A stretch of 64,000 nucleotides of DNA from JAXHUE01 sp034189655 (lineage in GTDB: Bacteria; Chloroflexota; Dehalococcoidia; E44-bin15): positions 12,461 through 76,460 of the forward strand of contig JAXHUE010000006.1 in NCBI GenBank assembly GCA_034189655.1, read 5' to 3'. This document shows positions 52,603 to 61,935 of this stretch, in pieces; position 1 is the stretch's first letter; each line of letters opens with the position of its first letter. Both the position numbers and the translations under genes were made by a program. The notes beneath the pieces were generated by a model. That model ran no database searches. It saw only the letters and a list, made by a program, of their open reading frames with translations, and was not told the DNA's origin.

Positions 52603-52631
52603 AGCCTACCATACGGCCCGGTGATTGTCAA
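52603..52631 (-). promoter_or_regulatory. Promoter of the pantothenate operon
   Basis: Minus-strand TTGACA (52626-52631), 17 bp, TAGGCT (52603-52608). The -35 overlaps the mutM stop codon. Confidence 0.65.
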
Positions 52632-53464
52632 GGGGCATGTGAATCGATGTACAATCTCCCCTGGCACCGGGGGCAGAAATAGCTCCCCCGGTTGCGGATG
52701 GGGATGCGCTCGATGGGGGTGCCACAGGCCGGGCAGGGCTCGCCGCGTCGATGGGCCACCCTGAAGCAGAACTGCGCCGCACCGGGCTCACCGCCGGGGC
52801 GCAGGTAGTCGCGTATGCTGGCCCCGCAGCCGGCGATGGCCTCGGCCAGCACCTGCCTAAGCGAGCGGTGCAGCCGCGCCACCTCCTCTGCGGAGAGGTC
52901 CCTGGCCCTCTTCAAAGGGTGGATGCCGGCGGCGAACAGGGCCTCGTCGGCGTACATGTTGCCCACCCCGGCGATGACACGCTGGTCGCAGAGCACCGCC
53001 TTTATCGGTGCCGAGCGCCTGTGCAGTTTATTCTCCAGGGCCGCGGCAGTGAAGCCGTCCTCCAGTGGCTCCGGGCCCAGCCCGCCCACCACCTCCGCCT
53101 CGTCCGCCACCAGCCAGACGCGGCCCATCTTGCGCGGGTCGCGGAAGAGGAGGTCGCTCCCATCGTCGAGGTGGAACACGGTGCGGGCGTAGGGGTCGCC
53201 CTCGCCGGCAGCGTCGAGGAGCAGCGAGCCGCTCATCCTCATGTGCACGACGAGGGCCACGCCGCCGCCCAATCGCACTATCAGGTATTTCCCCCGCCTC
53301 TCCAGCCCCTCGATACCCATTCCCTGTATCTGGCAGGCAAAGGCCTCTGGCGAGGGAATTTGCACCGCTTTAGGCCATTTCACGGTGACGCCCACAATGC
53401 GGCGGCCCACTATCCTGCGGGCCAAGTCCCTCCGTATGGTCTCCACCTCGGGCAGCTCCGGCAT
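52628..53464 (-). CDS. mutM: Formamidopyrimidine-DNA glycosylase
   Basis: A 278-aa bifunctional glycosylase/AP lyase that removes 8-oxoguanine. The N-terminus PELPEVETIRRDL supplies the catalytic Pro and Glu, RRGKYLIV holds the conserved Lys, VGNMYADEALF and the C-terminal zinc finger CPAC...CPRC complete it. ATG 53464 lies behind GGAGAG and exposes Pro after Met removal, as required. It lies 63 bp after polA on the same strand. Confidence 0.96.
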   Translation of the reverse strand: MPELPEVETIRRDLARRIVGRRIVGVTVKWPKAVQIPSPEAFACQIQGMGIEGLERRGKYLIVRLGGGVALVVHMRMSGSLLLDAAGEGDPYARTVFHLDDGSDLLFRDPRKMGRVWLVADEAEVVGGLGPEPLEDGFTAAALENKLHRRSAPIKAVLCDQRVIAGVGNMYADEALFAAGIHPLKRARDLSAEEVARLHRSLRQVLAEAIAGCGASIRDYLRPGGEPGAAQFCFRVAHRRGEPCPACGTPIERIPIRNRGSYFCPRCQGRLYIDSHAP

Positions 53465-53527
53465 CTCTCCTTCTCTGCGGCGGGAAAGGGGCACAGAGGA
53501 CGCCCTGGGCTCTGTCACCCCCCAGCG

Positions 53528-56254
53528 CTACTTCTTCATGTCGCCCCAGTTTTCGCCCACGTTTATGTCTACTTTGAGGGGCACGCTGAGCTCCATGGCC
53601 TTTGGCATCACCTCGGCGACGAGCCCACGCACCCCCTCGACCTCGCCCCGCGGCACCTCGAAGAGCAGCTCATCGTGCACCTGGAGGATCATCCGCGCCT
53701 TCAGCCCGCGCCCCTCCATCTCGCGGTGGATGCCTATCATGGCCACCTTGATGATATCGGCGGACGTGCCCTGCACCGGCATGTTCGTGGCCATGCGCTC
53801 CGCCGCCGCCCGCACCTGGGCGTTCGAGGACTTGATGTCCGGGATGTAGCGCCTGCGGCCCAGCATGGTCTCCACGTACCCCCGCTCCCGGGCCAGGCGC
53901 TTCGTGGTCTCGATGTAGTCCCGCACGCCGGGGTAGCGCTGGAAGTAGGCGGCGATGAACTGGGCGGCCTCCTGCCTGGAGAGCTCGGTGGCCTGCTCCA
54001 GCCCGTAGTCGCTCATCCCGTAGAGGACGCCGAAGTTCACCGTCTTGGCCACCCGCCTCATATCGGCGGTCACCTCTTCCGGGGGCACGGAGAAGACCTG
54101 TGCCGCGGTGGCGGCGTGGATGTCCTGGTCACCGCGGAAGGCGGCCAGCAGCCCGGCGTCCTGGGAGAGGTGGGCCATGACCCGCAGGTCTATCTGGGAG
54201 TAGTCGGCCCCCAGGAGCACGCAGCCCTCCCCGGCGACGAAGGCCCGCCTCACCTGCCGCCCCAGCTCGCCGCGCACCGGTATGTTCTGCAGGTTGGGGT
54301 CGCTCGACGAGATGCGGCCGGTGGTGGTGCCCGTCTGGTTGTAGCTGGTGTGCAGCCGGCCCGTCCTGGGGTTTATCAGCTGGGGCAGGGCATCTAAGTA
54401 GGTGGACTTCAGCTTGGAGAGCTGGCGGTACTCGAGGAGGGGGTCGATGACCGGGTGCAGCCCTTTGAGCCCCTCGAGCGCCTGGGCATCGGTGGAGTAG
54501 CCGCTCTTGGTCTTGCGCCCCCCGGGCAGCCGCAGCTCCTCGAAGAGGACGGCCCCCAGTTGCTGCGTCGAGTTGATGTTGAAGCGGTGGCCGACGAGGT
54601 CGTAGACCTCGGCCTCCCGCTCGGCCGTCCTCTGGCCCAGGCCCTGCGACATCTCGTGCAGTGACCCCACGTCGAGGGCCACCCCGGCCTGCTCCATGCC
54701 CAGGAGCACCGGCACCAGCGGCATCTCCACCTCGTGAAACAGGGGCCACAGCCCCTGCCCTTTGAGCTCGGCGGCGAACAGCTCAGAGAGCCGCCAGCAC
54801 ATGTCGGCATCGGCGCAGGCGTACCGGGCCGCCCGCGGTATCTCGACGTGGGCCATGGACACCTGCTTCGGCCCCTTCCCGATGAGATCGGTGATGGGGG
54901 TCATCTCCACCCCCAGCCTGCTGAAGGCCAGGGCCTTGAGCCCCAGCGCCTTCTCCCCCAGCAGGTAGGCGGCGACCATGGTATCGAAGGCGAGACCCTG
55001 TACCTCGATGCCGTGCTGCGCCAGCACCATCATGTCGTACTTGCCGTTGTGGGCCACCTTGGCCACACCGGGGTCTGCGAGCAAGGGCCCAAGCCGCACA
55101 AGCACCTGGTCGCGGGGGAGCTGGGCGCCCACCCTGTGTCCCACCGGCACGTAGAAGGCGCAGCCCCCCTTGCAGGCGAAGGAGAGGCCCACCACCTCGG
55201 CGTACATCGGGTCGAGGCCGGTGGTCTCCAGGTCGAAGGCGAAGGAGGGGGCCGCGGAGAGCTCGGCGACGAGCCGCTCCAGGGCCTCGGCGGTATCCAC
55301 GACACAGTAGTCGCCCTCGGCGGCGCTGGCCCCGGCACGGGACGCCCCCGCTCCATCCGTCTCCGCGATGTCTAGCTGGTTGAGCCGCTCCAGCAGCGCG
55401 TTGAACTCAAGCTCGCGGAGGAGCGCCACCGCCTCGTCGCGGCGATAGGGGGAGACGGCACAGGCATCCAGGTCCAGGGTGAGCGGGACATCGGTGGCTA
55501 TGGTGACCAGCCACTTGCTCTGCCGCGCCGCCTCCTCGCCCTCGACCAGGGCCTGTCTCACCTTCGGCGGGGCGACCTCGTCTACGTGGGCATAGATGCC
55601 ATCGATGCTGCCGTACTCCTTCAGCAGCTTCACCGCCGTCTTCTCCCCGATGCCGGGCACCCCGCCCACGTTGTCCGAGGGGTCACCTTTCAGTCCCTTG
55701 AAGTCGGCGAGCTGCGCCGCTAGAAGCCCATAGCGCCCCTCCACCCCCTCCTCGTCGTAGAGCACGGTGTCGCTGAACGACCTCCCCGGCCGCGGCGTGA
55801 GCACCCTCACCCTGGGGGAGACCAGCTGCAGCGTATCGGTATCCCCGGTCACGATGATGGTGTCCATGCCCCGCGCGGCGGCCTGGTGCGAGATGGTGCC
55901 CAGGATGTCGTCGGCCTCGTAGCCCTCCACCTCGAAGCTGGGGATGTCCAGGGCCTGCACGAGCTGTCGCACCCGCCCCATCTGCACGACGAGCTCGTCG
56001 GGGGCCTTGGGGCGGTGCGCCTTGTAGCTGGCTACCTCGCGGTGGCGGAAGGTGGGGCCGGGGTAGTCGAAGGCGATGGCGTAGTGGGTGGGCCTGAGAT
56101 CGGCGAGCACCTTGAGCACCATGGTGGCAAACCCGTACACCGCGCCCGTGGGCTCCCCCGTCCTGGTCACCGAGAGCGGGGGCAGGGCGTGATAGGCGCG
56201 GTGGACCAGGGCATTGCCGTCGAACAGCACCAGGAGAGGCCCTCTCTCACTCAT
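53528..56254 (-). CDS. polA: DNA polymerase I
   Basis: A 908-aa Pol I for repair and Okazaki-fragment processing. Residues 1-300 form the 5'-3' exonuclease (LFDGNALVHRAYHAL, VTGDTDTLQLV, GDPSDNVGGVPGIGEKTA). The 3'-5' domain looks functional: FDLETTGLDP (Exo I), AHNGKYDMMVL (Exo II) and YACADADMCWRL (Exo III). The polymerase domain has DYSQIDLRVMAHLS (motif A), RRVAKTVNFGVLYGMS (motif B) and LQVHDELLFEVP (motif C). ATG 56254 was chosen since the protein then begins directly before the exonuclease domain; the 74-codon extension has no support. Confidence 0.96.
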   Translation of the reverse strand: MSERGPLLVLFDGNALVHRAYHALPPLSVTRTGEPTGAVYGFATMVLKVLADLRPTHYAIAFDYPGPTFRHREVASYKAHRPKAPDELVVQMGRVRQLVQALDIPSFEVEGYEADDILGTISHQAAARGMDTIIVTGDTDTLQLVSPRVRVLTPRPGRSFSDTVLYDEEGVEGRYGLLAAQLADFKGLKGDPSDNVGGVPGIGEKTAVKLLKEYGSIDGIYAHVDEVAPPKVRQALVEGEEAARQSKWLVTIATDVPLTLDLDACAVSPYRRDEAVALLRELEFNALLERLNQLDIAETDGAGASRAGASAAEGDYCVVDTAEALERLVAELSAAPSFAFDLETTGLDPMYAEVVGLSFACKGGCAFYVPVGHRVGAQLPRDQVLVRLGPLLADPGVAKVAHNGKYDMMVLAQHGIEVQGLAFDTMVAAYLLGEKALGLKALAFSRLGVEMTPITDLIGKGPKQVSMAHVEIPRAARYACADADMCWRLSELFAAELKGQGLWPLFHEVEMPLVPVLLGMEQAGVALDVGSLHEMSQGLGQRTAEREAEVYDLVGHRFNINSTQQLGAVLFEELRLPGGRKTKSGYSTDAQALEGLKGLHPVIDPLLEYRQLSKLKSTYLDALPQLINPRTGRLHTSYNQTGTTTGRISSSDPNLQNIPVRGELGRQVRRAFVAGEGCVLLGADYSQIDLRVMAHLSQDAGLLAAFRGDQDIHAATAAQVFSVPPEEVTADMRRVAKTVNFGVLYGMSDYGLEQATELSRQEAAQFIAAYFQRYPGVRDYIETTKRLARERGYVETMLGRRRYIPDIKSSNAQVRAAAERMATNMPVQGTSADIIKVAMIGIHREMEGRGLKARMILQVHDELLFEVPRGEVEGVRGLVAEVMPKAMELSVPLKVDINVGENWGDMKK

Positions 56255-56285
56255 AGGCAGCTCGCTGCGCTCCTTCCCTGCGACC

Positions 56286-56314
56286 ATTATAGCAAGAAGC
56301 GGCCCGATCCGAAA
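56286..56314 (-). promoter_or_regulatory. Promoter of polA
   Basis: Minus-strand perfect TATAAT (56286-56291) with a weak TTTCGG (56309-56314) 17 bp upstream. Confidence 0.55.
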
Positions 56315-56330
56315 CACGGGTACCCCCCGC

Positions 56331-56357
56331 TTGATTGGGAACATAGTATGGTATAAA
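56331..56357 (+). promoter_or_regulatory. Promoter of the argF-der-plsY-gpsA operon
   Basis: TTGATT (56331-56336) and extended -10 TG-G-TATAAA (TATAAA at 56352-56357), spacer 15 bp; leader about 35 nt. Confidence 0.55.
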
Positions 56358-56397
56358 CTGTACCCGATTATGTTGCGGCAACGCAGAGAGAGCAAGG

Positions 56398-57297
56398 ATG
56401 GCGATGAAAGGGAGAGACCTGATATCCATAGCTGACCTGACACCGGGGGAGGTTCACCACCTGATCGAGAGGGCACTGGCCTTGAAGGCAGAGGGGCCGA
56501 GGCCCATCCTGGAGGGGAAGGCCCTGGCCATCCTCTTCGAGAAGCCCTCCCTGCGCACCCGGGTGAGCTTCGACGTGGGCATAAGGCAGCTCGGAGGCCA
56601 CCCCCTGTACCTGTCCCCCGCCGAGGTGGGGCTGGGGCAGCGGGAGCCGGTGGCCGACGTGGCCAGGGTGCTCTCCCGCTACGTAGACGGCATCATCGCC
56701 CGCACCTTCGCCCACCGCACCGTGGAGCTCCTCGCCTCACACGCCAGCGTGCCGGTGATAAACGCCCTCTCCGATGCCGAGCACCCCTGCCAGGTCCTCT
56801 CCGACCTGCTCACCATGTACCAGAAGAAGGGCCGCCTGGAGGGGCTGGCGGTGGCCTACATCGGGGACGCCAACAACGTGGCCACCAGCCTGCTCCTGGC
56901 CTGCTCCATGCTGGGCATGGAGCTAAAGATGGCCTCGCCCCCGGGGTACGGCCCCACGGAGGAGCTGATGGCCCGCGCCCAGGGGGGGCGGGTCACCGTG
57001 ACCGAGGACCCCAGGGAGGCGGCGCGCGGGGCCGACGTGGTCTACACCGACGTGTGGACCAGCATGGGGCAGGAGGCCGAGGCCCAGCGCCGCCGCCAGG
57101 CCTTTGCCCGCTACCAGGTGGACGCCGCGCTGCTGGCGCTGGCCAGGGAGGACGCCCTGTTCATGCACCCCCTGCCGGCACACCACGGGGAGGAGATCGC
57201 AGAGGGGCTGCTCGACGTGCCGCAGTCGGTGGTCTTCGACCAGGCGGAGAACAGGCTCCACATGCAGAAGGCGCTCCTCGCGGAGCTCATGGCATGA
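56398..57297 (+). CDS. argF: Ornithine carbamoyltransferase family protein
   Basis: A 299-aa carbamoyltransferase, making citrulline from ornithine in arginine synthesis. The carbamoyl-phosphate loop is SLRTR (51-55), with HPCQ in AEHPCQVLSDLLT, YIGDANNVATSLL and DVWTSMGQEAE typical of ornithine rather than aspartate enzymes. The ornithine-site HCLP motif reads HPLPAH, with Pro258 in place of the usual Cys, so substrate affinity or identity could differ. ATG 56398 or 56404 are both possible; AAGG is just upstream. It is first in a tight operon with housekeeping genes, not with other arg genes. Confidence 0.9.
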   Translation: MAMKGRDLISIADLTPGEVHHLIERALALKAEGPRPILEGKALAILFEKPSLRTRVSFDVGIRQLGGHPLYLSPAEVGLGQREPVADVARVLSRYVDGIIARTFAHRTVELLASHASVPVINALSDAEHPCQVLSDLLTMYQKKGRLEGLAVAYIGDANNVATSLLLACSMLGMELKMASPPGYGPTEELMARAQGGRVTVTEDPREAARGADVVYTDVWTSMGQEAEAQRRRQAFARYQVDAALLALAREDALFMHPLPAHHGEEIAEGLLDVPQSVVFDQAENRLHMQKALLAELMA

Positions 57298-58607
57298 CCA
57301 AGCCCATCGTGGCCATAGTGGGCCGCCCCAACGTGGGCAAGTCTGCCCTGTTCAACCGGCTCGTGGGGAGGCGCGTATCCATCATCGAGGACGAGCCGGG
57401 CACCACCCGCGACCGCCTCTACGCCGATATCCAGTGGCGGGACAGCGCCTTCACCATCGTGGACACCGGTGGCCTCCTCCCCGAGCCCGATAGCGACATC
57501 GCCCTGGGGGTGAAGGCCCAGGTGGAGACCGCCATCGCCGAGGCCGACTTAATCGTCTTCCTCGCCGATGGGCGCGACGGCCTCACCCACACCGACCGTG
57601 ACATCGCCGAGATGCTCCGGCGCTCGACGAAGCCGCTGGTGCTGGCCGTGAACAAGGTGGACAACGAGCAGCGCCTCCTCGACTGCCCGCAGTTCTACCA
57701 GCTCGCCCTCGGCGACCCGCTCCCGGTGAGCGCCTACCACGACCTGGGCATAGACGACCTGCTGGACACCATCGTCCACGACCTTCCCTTCTTCCCCCCG
57801 GAGGAAGAGGTGGACATGATGAAGGTGGCCATAGTGGGCCGCCCCAACGTGGGCAAGTCCATGCTGTTAAACGCCATCCTGGGCCGGGAGCGCTCCCTCG
57901 TCGACGCCGCGCCGGGCACCACCAGGGACGCCATAGACACCGTGTTCCACTACCAGGGCGAGCCCATGCTCTTGATCGATACCGCCGGCATCCGCCGCCG
58001 CGGGCGCATCGGCGGCGGCATCGAGCGCTACAGCGTGATGCGGGCCCTGCGCGCCATAGACCGCGCCGACGTCGCCCTCCTCCTGACCGACGCCACCGAG
58101 CTGGTGACCGCCCAGGACGCCCACATCGCCGGCCACGTCATCGAGGCCTACAAGGGGATCGCGCTCGCGGTGAACAAGTGGGACCTGGTGGAGGCCGAGG
58201 TCAACCGCGAGGGCTACGCCACGGAGGTGCGGCGCCGCTTAAAGTTCATGCCGTACGTGCCGGTGCTCTTCATATCGGCCATGCTGAAAAGGGGCATAGA
58301 CGAGCTGCTGGCCACGGCACAGGCAATCTACGAGGAGCGCAGGAGGCGCGTCCCCACCGCCGCCTTGAACGGCGTGGTGGGCCAGGCCATCGCCCAGCAC
58401 GCGCCGCCCTCGGTGCGGGGGCGCAGGCTCAAGGTGCTCTATGCCACCCAGGCCGAGGCCAGCCCGCCCACCTTCGTCTTCTTCGTCAACGACCCCGCCC
58501 TGCTCCACTTTTCGTACCAGCGCTACCTGGAGAACAGGCTACGCCAGGCCTTCGGCTTTCGCGGCACGCCGCTGCACCTTATTTTCAAGAGAAGGGGTGA
58601 AGAGTGA
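57294..58607 (+). CDS. der: Ribosome-associated GTPase Der (EngA)
   Basis: A 437-aa tandem GTPase needed for 50S subunit assembly. Domain 1 (about 4-165): GRPNVGKSALFNRL, DTGG, NKVD. Domain 2 (about 178-350): GRPNVGKSMLLNAI, DTAGIRRRGR, NKWDLV. The KH-like C-terminal domain follows. ATG 57294 overlaps the argF stop, and the gene overlaps plsY by four bases. Confidence 0.96.
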   Translation: MTKPIVAIVGRPNVGKSALFNRLVGRRVSIIEDEPGTTRDRLYADIQWRDSAFTIVDTGGLLPEPDSDIALGVKAQVETAIAEADLIVFLADGRDGLTHTDRDIAEMLRRSTKPLVLAVNKVDNEQRLLDCPQFYQLALGDPLPVSAYHDLGIDDLLDTIVHDLPFFPPEEEVDMMKVAIVGRPNVGKSMLLNAILGRERSLVDAAPGTTRDAIDTVFHYQGEPMLLIDTAGIRRRGRIGGGIERYSVMRALRAIDRADVALLLTDATELVTAQDAHIAGHVIEAYKGIALAVNKWDLVEAEVNREGYATEVRRRLKFMPYVPVLFISAMLKRGIDELLATAQAIYEERRRRVPTAALNGVVGQAIAQHAPPSVRGRRLKVLYATQAEASPPTFVFFVNDPALLHFSYQRYLENRLRQAFGFRGTPLHLIFKRRGEE

Positions 58608-59254
58608 TCGTCTTACAGTTCATCGGGGCCATTGCCCTGGGCTACCTCATCGGGGCCATCCCCTTCGGCGTGATCGTGGGCCGGCTCACCCGCGGCATCG
58701 ATGTGCGGGAGTTCGGCAGCGGCAGCATGGGGATGACCAACGTGCTGCGCACCGTGGGCACCGTTGCCGCTGTGGTGGTCTTCTGCGCCGACCTGGCCAA
58801 GGGGGCCGCTGCCGTCGCGCTGGCCTTGCCCATCCTCTCCTCCACCCCCGCCGTGGTGCCGTGGGGCATGGCGGCCGCAGGGGTGGCCGCCGTCGTCGGG
58901 CATAGCTGGCCGGTATACATCGGGTTCCGCGGCGGGCGCGGCGTCACCACGGGCTTCGGCGCCCTCCTGGTCATGAGCTGGCCTATAGGCGTGATATCCT
59001 TCGCCATCTTCATCGCCGTGGTCGCCACCTGGCGGTATGTGTCGCTGGGCTCCATGGCCGCCGCGGTGGCCATGCTGGTGGTGACCATACCCTTCGTCCT
59101 GCTCGGCTGGGAGCCCATCGCCTACCTGGTCTACGGCCTCGCCGTGGTGCCCGCCGTCATCTTCCGCCACCGGGGCAACATCGGGAGGCTGCGCCACGGC
59201 ACCGAGCCCAAGCTGGGCAAGAGTCAGCCAGACAGCGAGGGGGCGGGCCAGTGA
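58604..59254 (+). CDS. plsY: Acyl-phosphate:glycerol-3-phosphate acyltransferase
   Basis: A 216-aa membrane acyltransferase with about five TM helices for the first step of phospholipid synthesis. The three family motifs are visible: SGSMGMTNVLRTVG (usual SGNxGATN), GHSWPVYIGFRGGRG and RHRGNIGRL. GTG start in a GTGA overlap with der. It sits with gpsA, which makes its substrate. Confidence 0.95.
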   Translation: MIVLQFIGAIALGYLIGAIPFGVIVGRLTRGIDVREFGSGSMGMTNVLRTVGTVAAVVVFCADLAKGAAAVALALPILSSTPAVVPWGMAAAGVAAVVGHSWPVYIGFRGGRGVTTGFGALLVMSWPIGVISFAIFIAVVATWRYVSLGSMAAAVAMLVVTIPFVLLGWEPIAYLVYGLAVVPAVIFRHRGNIGRLRHGTEPKLGKSQPDSEGAGQ

Positions 59255-60231
59255 AGGTCGCCATCGTCGGCAGCACGAGCTGGGGCACCACCATGGGGAT
59301 GCTCCTGGCCAGAAAGGGCGCAGAGGTCCACCTGTGGACGCGGACGGCCGAGGAGGCACAGCGGCTGGCGCGGGAGGGCGAGAACGCCACCCGCCTGCCC
59401 GGCATCCCCCTCCCCCAGGGGCTGGTACCCACCAGCGACCTGAAAGGGGCCATCGCCGGGGCAGCGCTGGTCATCGTCGCCGTCCCCTCCCAGACCATGC
59501 GCGGCAACGTCAGGCAGGTGTGCCCGCACCTGGAGGGGCCGGTGCCCCTCATGTGCGCCTCCAAGGGGCTGGAGTCGGGCACGGCACAGCGGATGTCTGT
59601 GGTCATCGCCGAGGAGCTGGGCGCGGCATACCAGGACCACATCTGCGTCCTCTCCGGGCCCAACCTCTCACGGGAGATCGCCCTGGGGCTGCCCGCCTCC
59701 ACGGTGGTCGCCGCCGCCGATATCAGCCTCGCCCAGGGGGTGGCCGACATCATGGCCTCGCCCACCTTCCACGTCTACACCAGCGACGACGTGGTGGGGG
59801 TGGAGCTGGGGGGGGCGCTCAAGAACATCATCGCCCTGGGCGCCGGCATGGCCGACGGCCTCAACTACGGCATGAACGCCAAGGCCGCCTTCATGTCACA
59901 GGGCCTGACCGAGATCACCCGCCTGGGCGTCGCCGCCGGGGCCAAGCCAATCACCTTCATCGGGCTCTCCTGCCTGGGCGACCTCCTGGCCACCTGCTCA
60001 AGCCCTTTGAGCCGCAACCACACCCTGGGGGAGGGCCTGGCCATGGGGAGGTCGCTCGAGGAGCAGATGGCATTGATGGGCAGCGTCGTGGAGGGGGTGG
60101 CCACCACCGCCGCCGCGATAGCGATGGCGCGGAGGCTGGGCGTGGAGATGCCCATCACCGAGCGGATCTACCGCGTCCTCTACGAGGGTGCCGACATCAG
60201 AGACGAGATGTCCTGGCTAATGAAGAGATAG
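59251..60231 (+). CDS. gpsA: Glycerol-3-phosphate dehydrogenase [NAD(P)+]
   Basis: A 326-aa soluble enzyme making glycerol-3-phosphate from dihydroxyacetone phosphate. The nucleotide loop is GSTSWGTTMGMLL, with LSGPNLSREIALGLP, the catalytic Lys in GGALKNIIALGAGM and RNHTLGEGLAMG. GTG start overlaps the plsY stop; its end overlaps the convergent rsmE by 15 bases. Confidence 0.96.
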   Translation: MKVAIVGSTSWGTTMGMLLARKGAEVHLWTRTAEEAQRLAREGENATRLPGIPLPQGLVPTSDLKGAIAGAALVIVAVPSQTMRGNVRQVCPHLEGPVPLMCASKGLESGTAQRMSVVIAEELGAAYQDHICVLSGPNLSREIALGLPASTVVAAADISLAQGVADIMASPTFHVYTSDDVVGVELGGALKNIIALGAGMADGLNYGMNAKAAFMSQGLTEITRLGVAAGAKPITFIGLSCLGDLLATCSSPLSRNHTLGEGLAMGRSLEEQMALMGSVVEGVATTAAAIAMARRLGVEMPITERIYRVLYEGADIRDEMSWLMKR

Positions 60232-61020
60232 CGACATCTGGTAGTCGGTCGCGGGCAGGGGATCGAGGTCGCCGAGCTCGTACAGCACCGCCGCCACCAC
60301 CGCCATCGCCGCCGTCTCGGCGCGCAGGACGCGCGGCCCCAGGCTCACCACTGCGATACCACTGGTGCGGGCCAACTCCACCTCTGGCGGGGAGAACCCG
60401 CCCTCAGGGCCGACGAATACGTTTATCGCCGCCGGCTTCCTCTGCGCCGACCTCTTTGCCCGCGGGCGGACCTCCTTCAAGGCATCTCTCAACCTCGCCT
60501 CCCGCTCTTCCTCCCAGGGCATGATGGAGAGGCCCTGCACCTGCTGGCACGCCTGCTGGAAGAACACCACCGGCTCCAGCGTGGGCAGTCGGCCCCGCCG
60601 CGACTGCTCTGCGGCCTCGGTGACGATGCGCTGCCAGCGCTCCATCTTGCCCCCGGTCACGTCCCTCAAGTGCCCGGCCACGCAGCGCTCGCACAGTAGG
60701 GGGACGAAGCCGGCCACCCCCAGCTCGGTGCACTTCTGGAGCGCGAGCTCAAAGCTGCTGCCCTTGAGCAGCGCCTGGTAGAGCACTATCCTGGTGGCGG
60801 GCTCGGCGTCCACCAGGCCCTTGCGGCACACCACGCCCTCGGCGCGCATCCCCGCGACCGCGGAGAGCTCCACCTCGTACTCCCAGCCGCTGTCGTCCAA
60901 GCAGACGATGTGGTCGCCGACATCGAGCCTCAGCACATCGCGTATCTGGTGCACCTGGCTGCCCTCGATGGTCACCCGCTCACCCTGGATGCCCTGCGCG
61001 GGGATGAAGAAGCGGTGCAC
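60217..61020 (-). CDS. rsmE: 16S rRNA (uracil-1498-N3)-methyltransferase
   Basis: A 267-aa SPOUT methyltransferase. The N-terminal PUA-like domain begins HRFFIPAQGIQGERVTIEG, QALLKGSSFELALQKCTELGV opens the SPOUT domain, and the knot is NVFVGPEGGFSPPEVELA followed by VSLGPRVLRAETAAMA. It starts at a GTG four bases after prmA, an arrangement (dnaJ-prmA-rsmE) common in bacteria. Confidence 0.96.
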   Translation of the reverse strand: MHRFFIPAQGIQGERVTIEGSQVHQIRDVLRLDVGDHIVCLDDSGWEYEVELSAVAGMRAEGVVCRKGLVDAEPATRIVLYQALLKGSSFELALQKCTELGVAGFVPLLCERCVAGHLRDVTGGKMERWQRIVTEAAEQSRRGRLPTLEPVVFFQQACQQVQGLSIMPWEEEREARLRDALKEVRPRAKRSAQRKPAAINVFVGPEGGFSPPEVELARTSGIAVVSLGPRVLRAETAAMAVVAAVLYELGDLDPLPATDYQMSLSLH

Positions 61021-61024
61021 GGCG

Positions 61025-61921
61025 CTAGCCCTCCTCCCTGACCGCGACGAGCGCGCGCCAGTCGCCCTCGGCCATGGTCTCCACCACGGCGAGCCCCTCC
61101 TGGCGGAGCCGCTCGCTCACCTCTGGGCAGTGGACATCGATGAACCCGCTGGCAACGAGCACCCCGCGGGGCCGGAGCGCGCCTGCCAGGTGGGGGGCGA
61201 GCTCGCAGACCACGGTGGAGAGGATGTTGGCCATCACTATGTCGAAGGGGCCCAGGGGGCGCTCGAAGGGGAGGCCACCCAGCTCCACGCTCACCACTCC
61301 GGCGACGCCGTTGCTCGCTATGTTGGAGCGGGCGACGTCGACGGCTACGGGGTTTATGTCGAGCGCGGCCACCGCGGAGGCCTCCAGCTTGGCCGCGGCG
61401 ATGGCGAGGATGCCAGAGCCGGTGCCCACGTCGAGCACCGCCATGCCCGGCGCGAGGTGGCGCTCCAGTGCGACGAGGCACAGCCTGGTGGTGGCATGGT
61501 GGCCGGTGCCGAAGGCCATCCCCGGGTCTATCTCTAAAACTACCTGGCCGCGGCGGGCGCGGTGCTCCTCCCACGAGGGCTTGACCACCAGGCGACGGCC
61601 CACGGCGAGCACCGGGAAGTGGGCCCGCCAGATGGTCTCCCACTCCTGGTCATCGACGGTGCGCGGTGAGAGCTCTACCGGGCACCGCAGCCGAAGCTGG
61701 GAGAGGGCACGCTCCATCTCAGCCCTCCTGCCGGGGAGAAGGTCATCGACGGGGATGAAGGCCCTGACGCGGGCCTTGCCTGCCTGAGAGGGGGGCCCAC
61801 CACCCCTCTCCTCCTCTATAGCGGCACCGCCGTGGCCAAAACGGCCCATGGCCGAGGCCACTACCTCGGCATCGCCGCTGTCCACTAGGGCGGTCAGTTC
61901 CAGCCAGCTGGAAAGGCCCAA
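61025..61921 (-). CDS. prmA: Ribosomal protein L11 methyltransferase
   Basis: A 298-aa SAM-dependent enzyme that trimethylates L11. The SAM motif is VLDVGTGSGILAIAAAKL, with GMAFGTGHHATTRLCLVAL and DIVMANILS (catalytic-loop NxL region). It starts at TTG 61921 behind GAGAGG, since no ATG is near. It lies 14 bp after dnaJ. Confidence 0.94.
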   Translation of the reverse strand: MGLSSWLELTALVDSGDAEVVASAMGRFGHGGAAIEEERGGGPPSQAGKARVRAFIPVDDLLPGRRAEMERALSQLRLRCPVELSPRTVDDQEWETIWRAHFPVLAVGRRLVVKPSWEEHRARRGQVVLEIDPGMAFGTGHHATTRLCLVALERHLAPGMAVLDVGTGSGILAIAAAKLEASAVAALDINPVAVDVARSNIASNGVAGVVSVELGGLPFERPLGPFDIVMANILSTVVCELAPHLAGALRPRGVLVASGFIDVHCPEVSERLRQEGLAVVETMAEGDWRALVAVREEG

Positions 61922-61935
61922 CGCTGCCTCTCGGT

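Noticed and set aside
52751..54397. 548-codon plus-strand frame opposite mutM and polA
   Set aside because: Crosses two genes with confirmed catalytic motifs and has no start signals.
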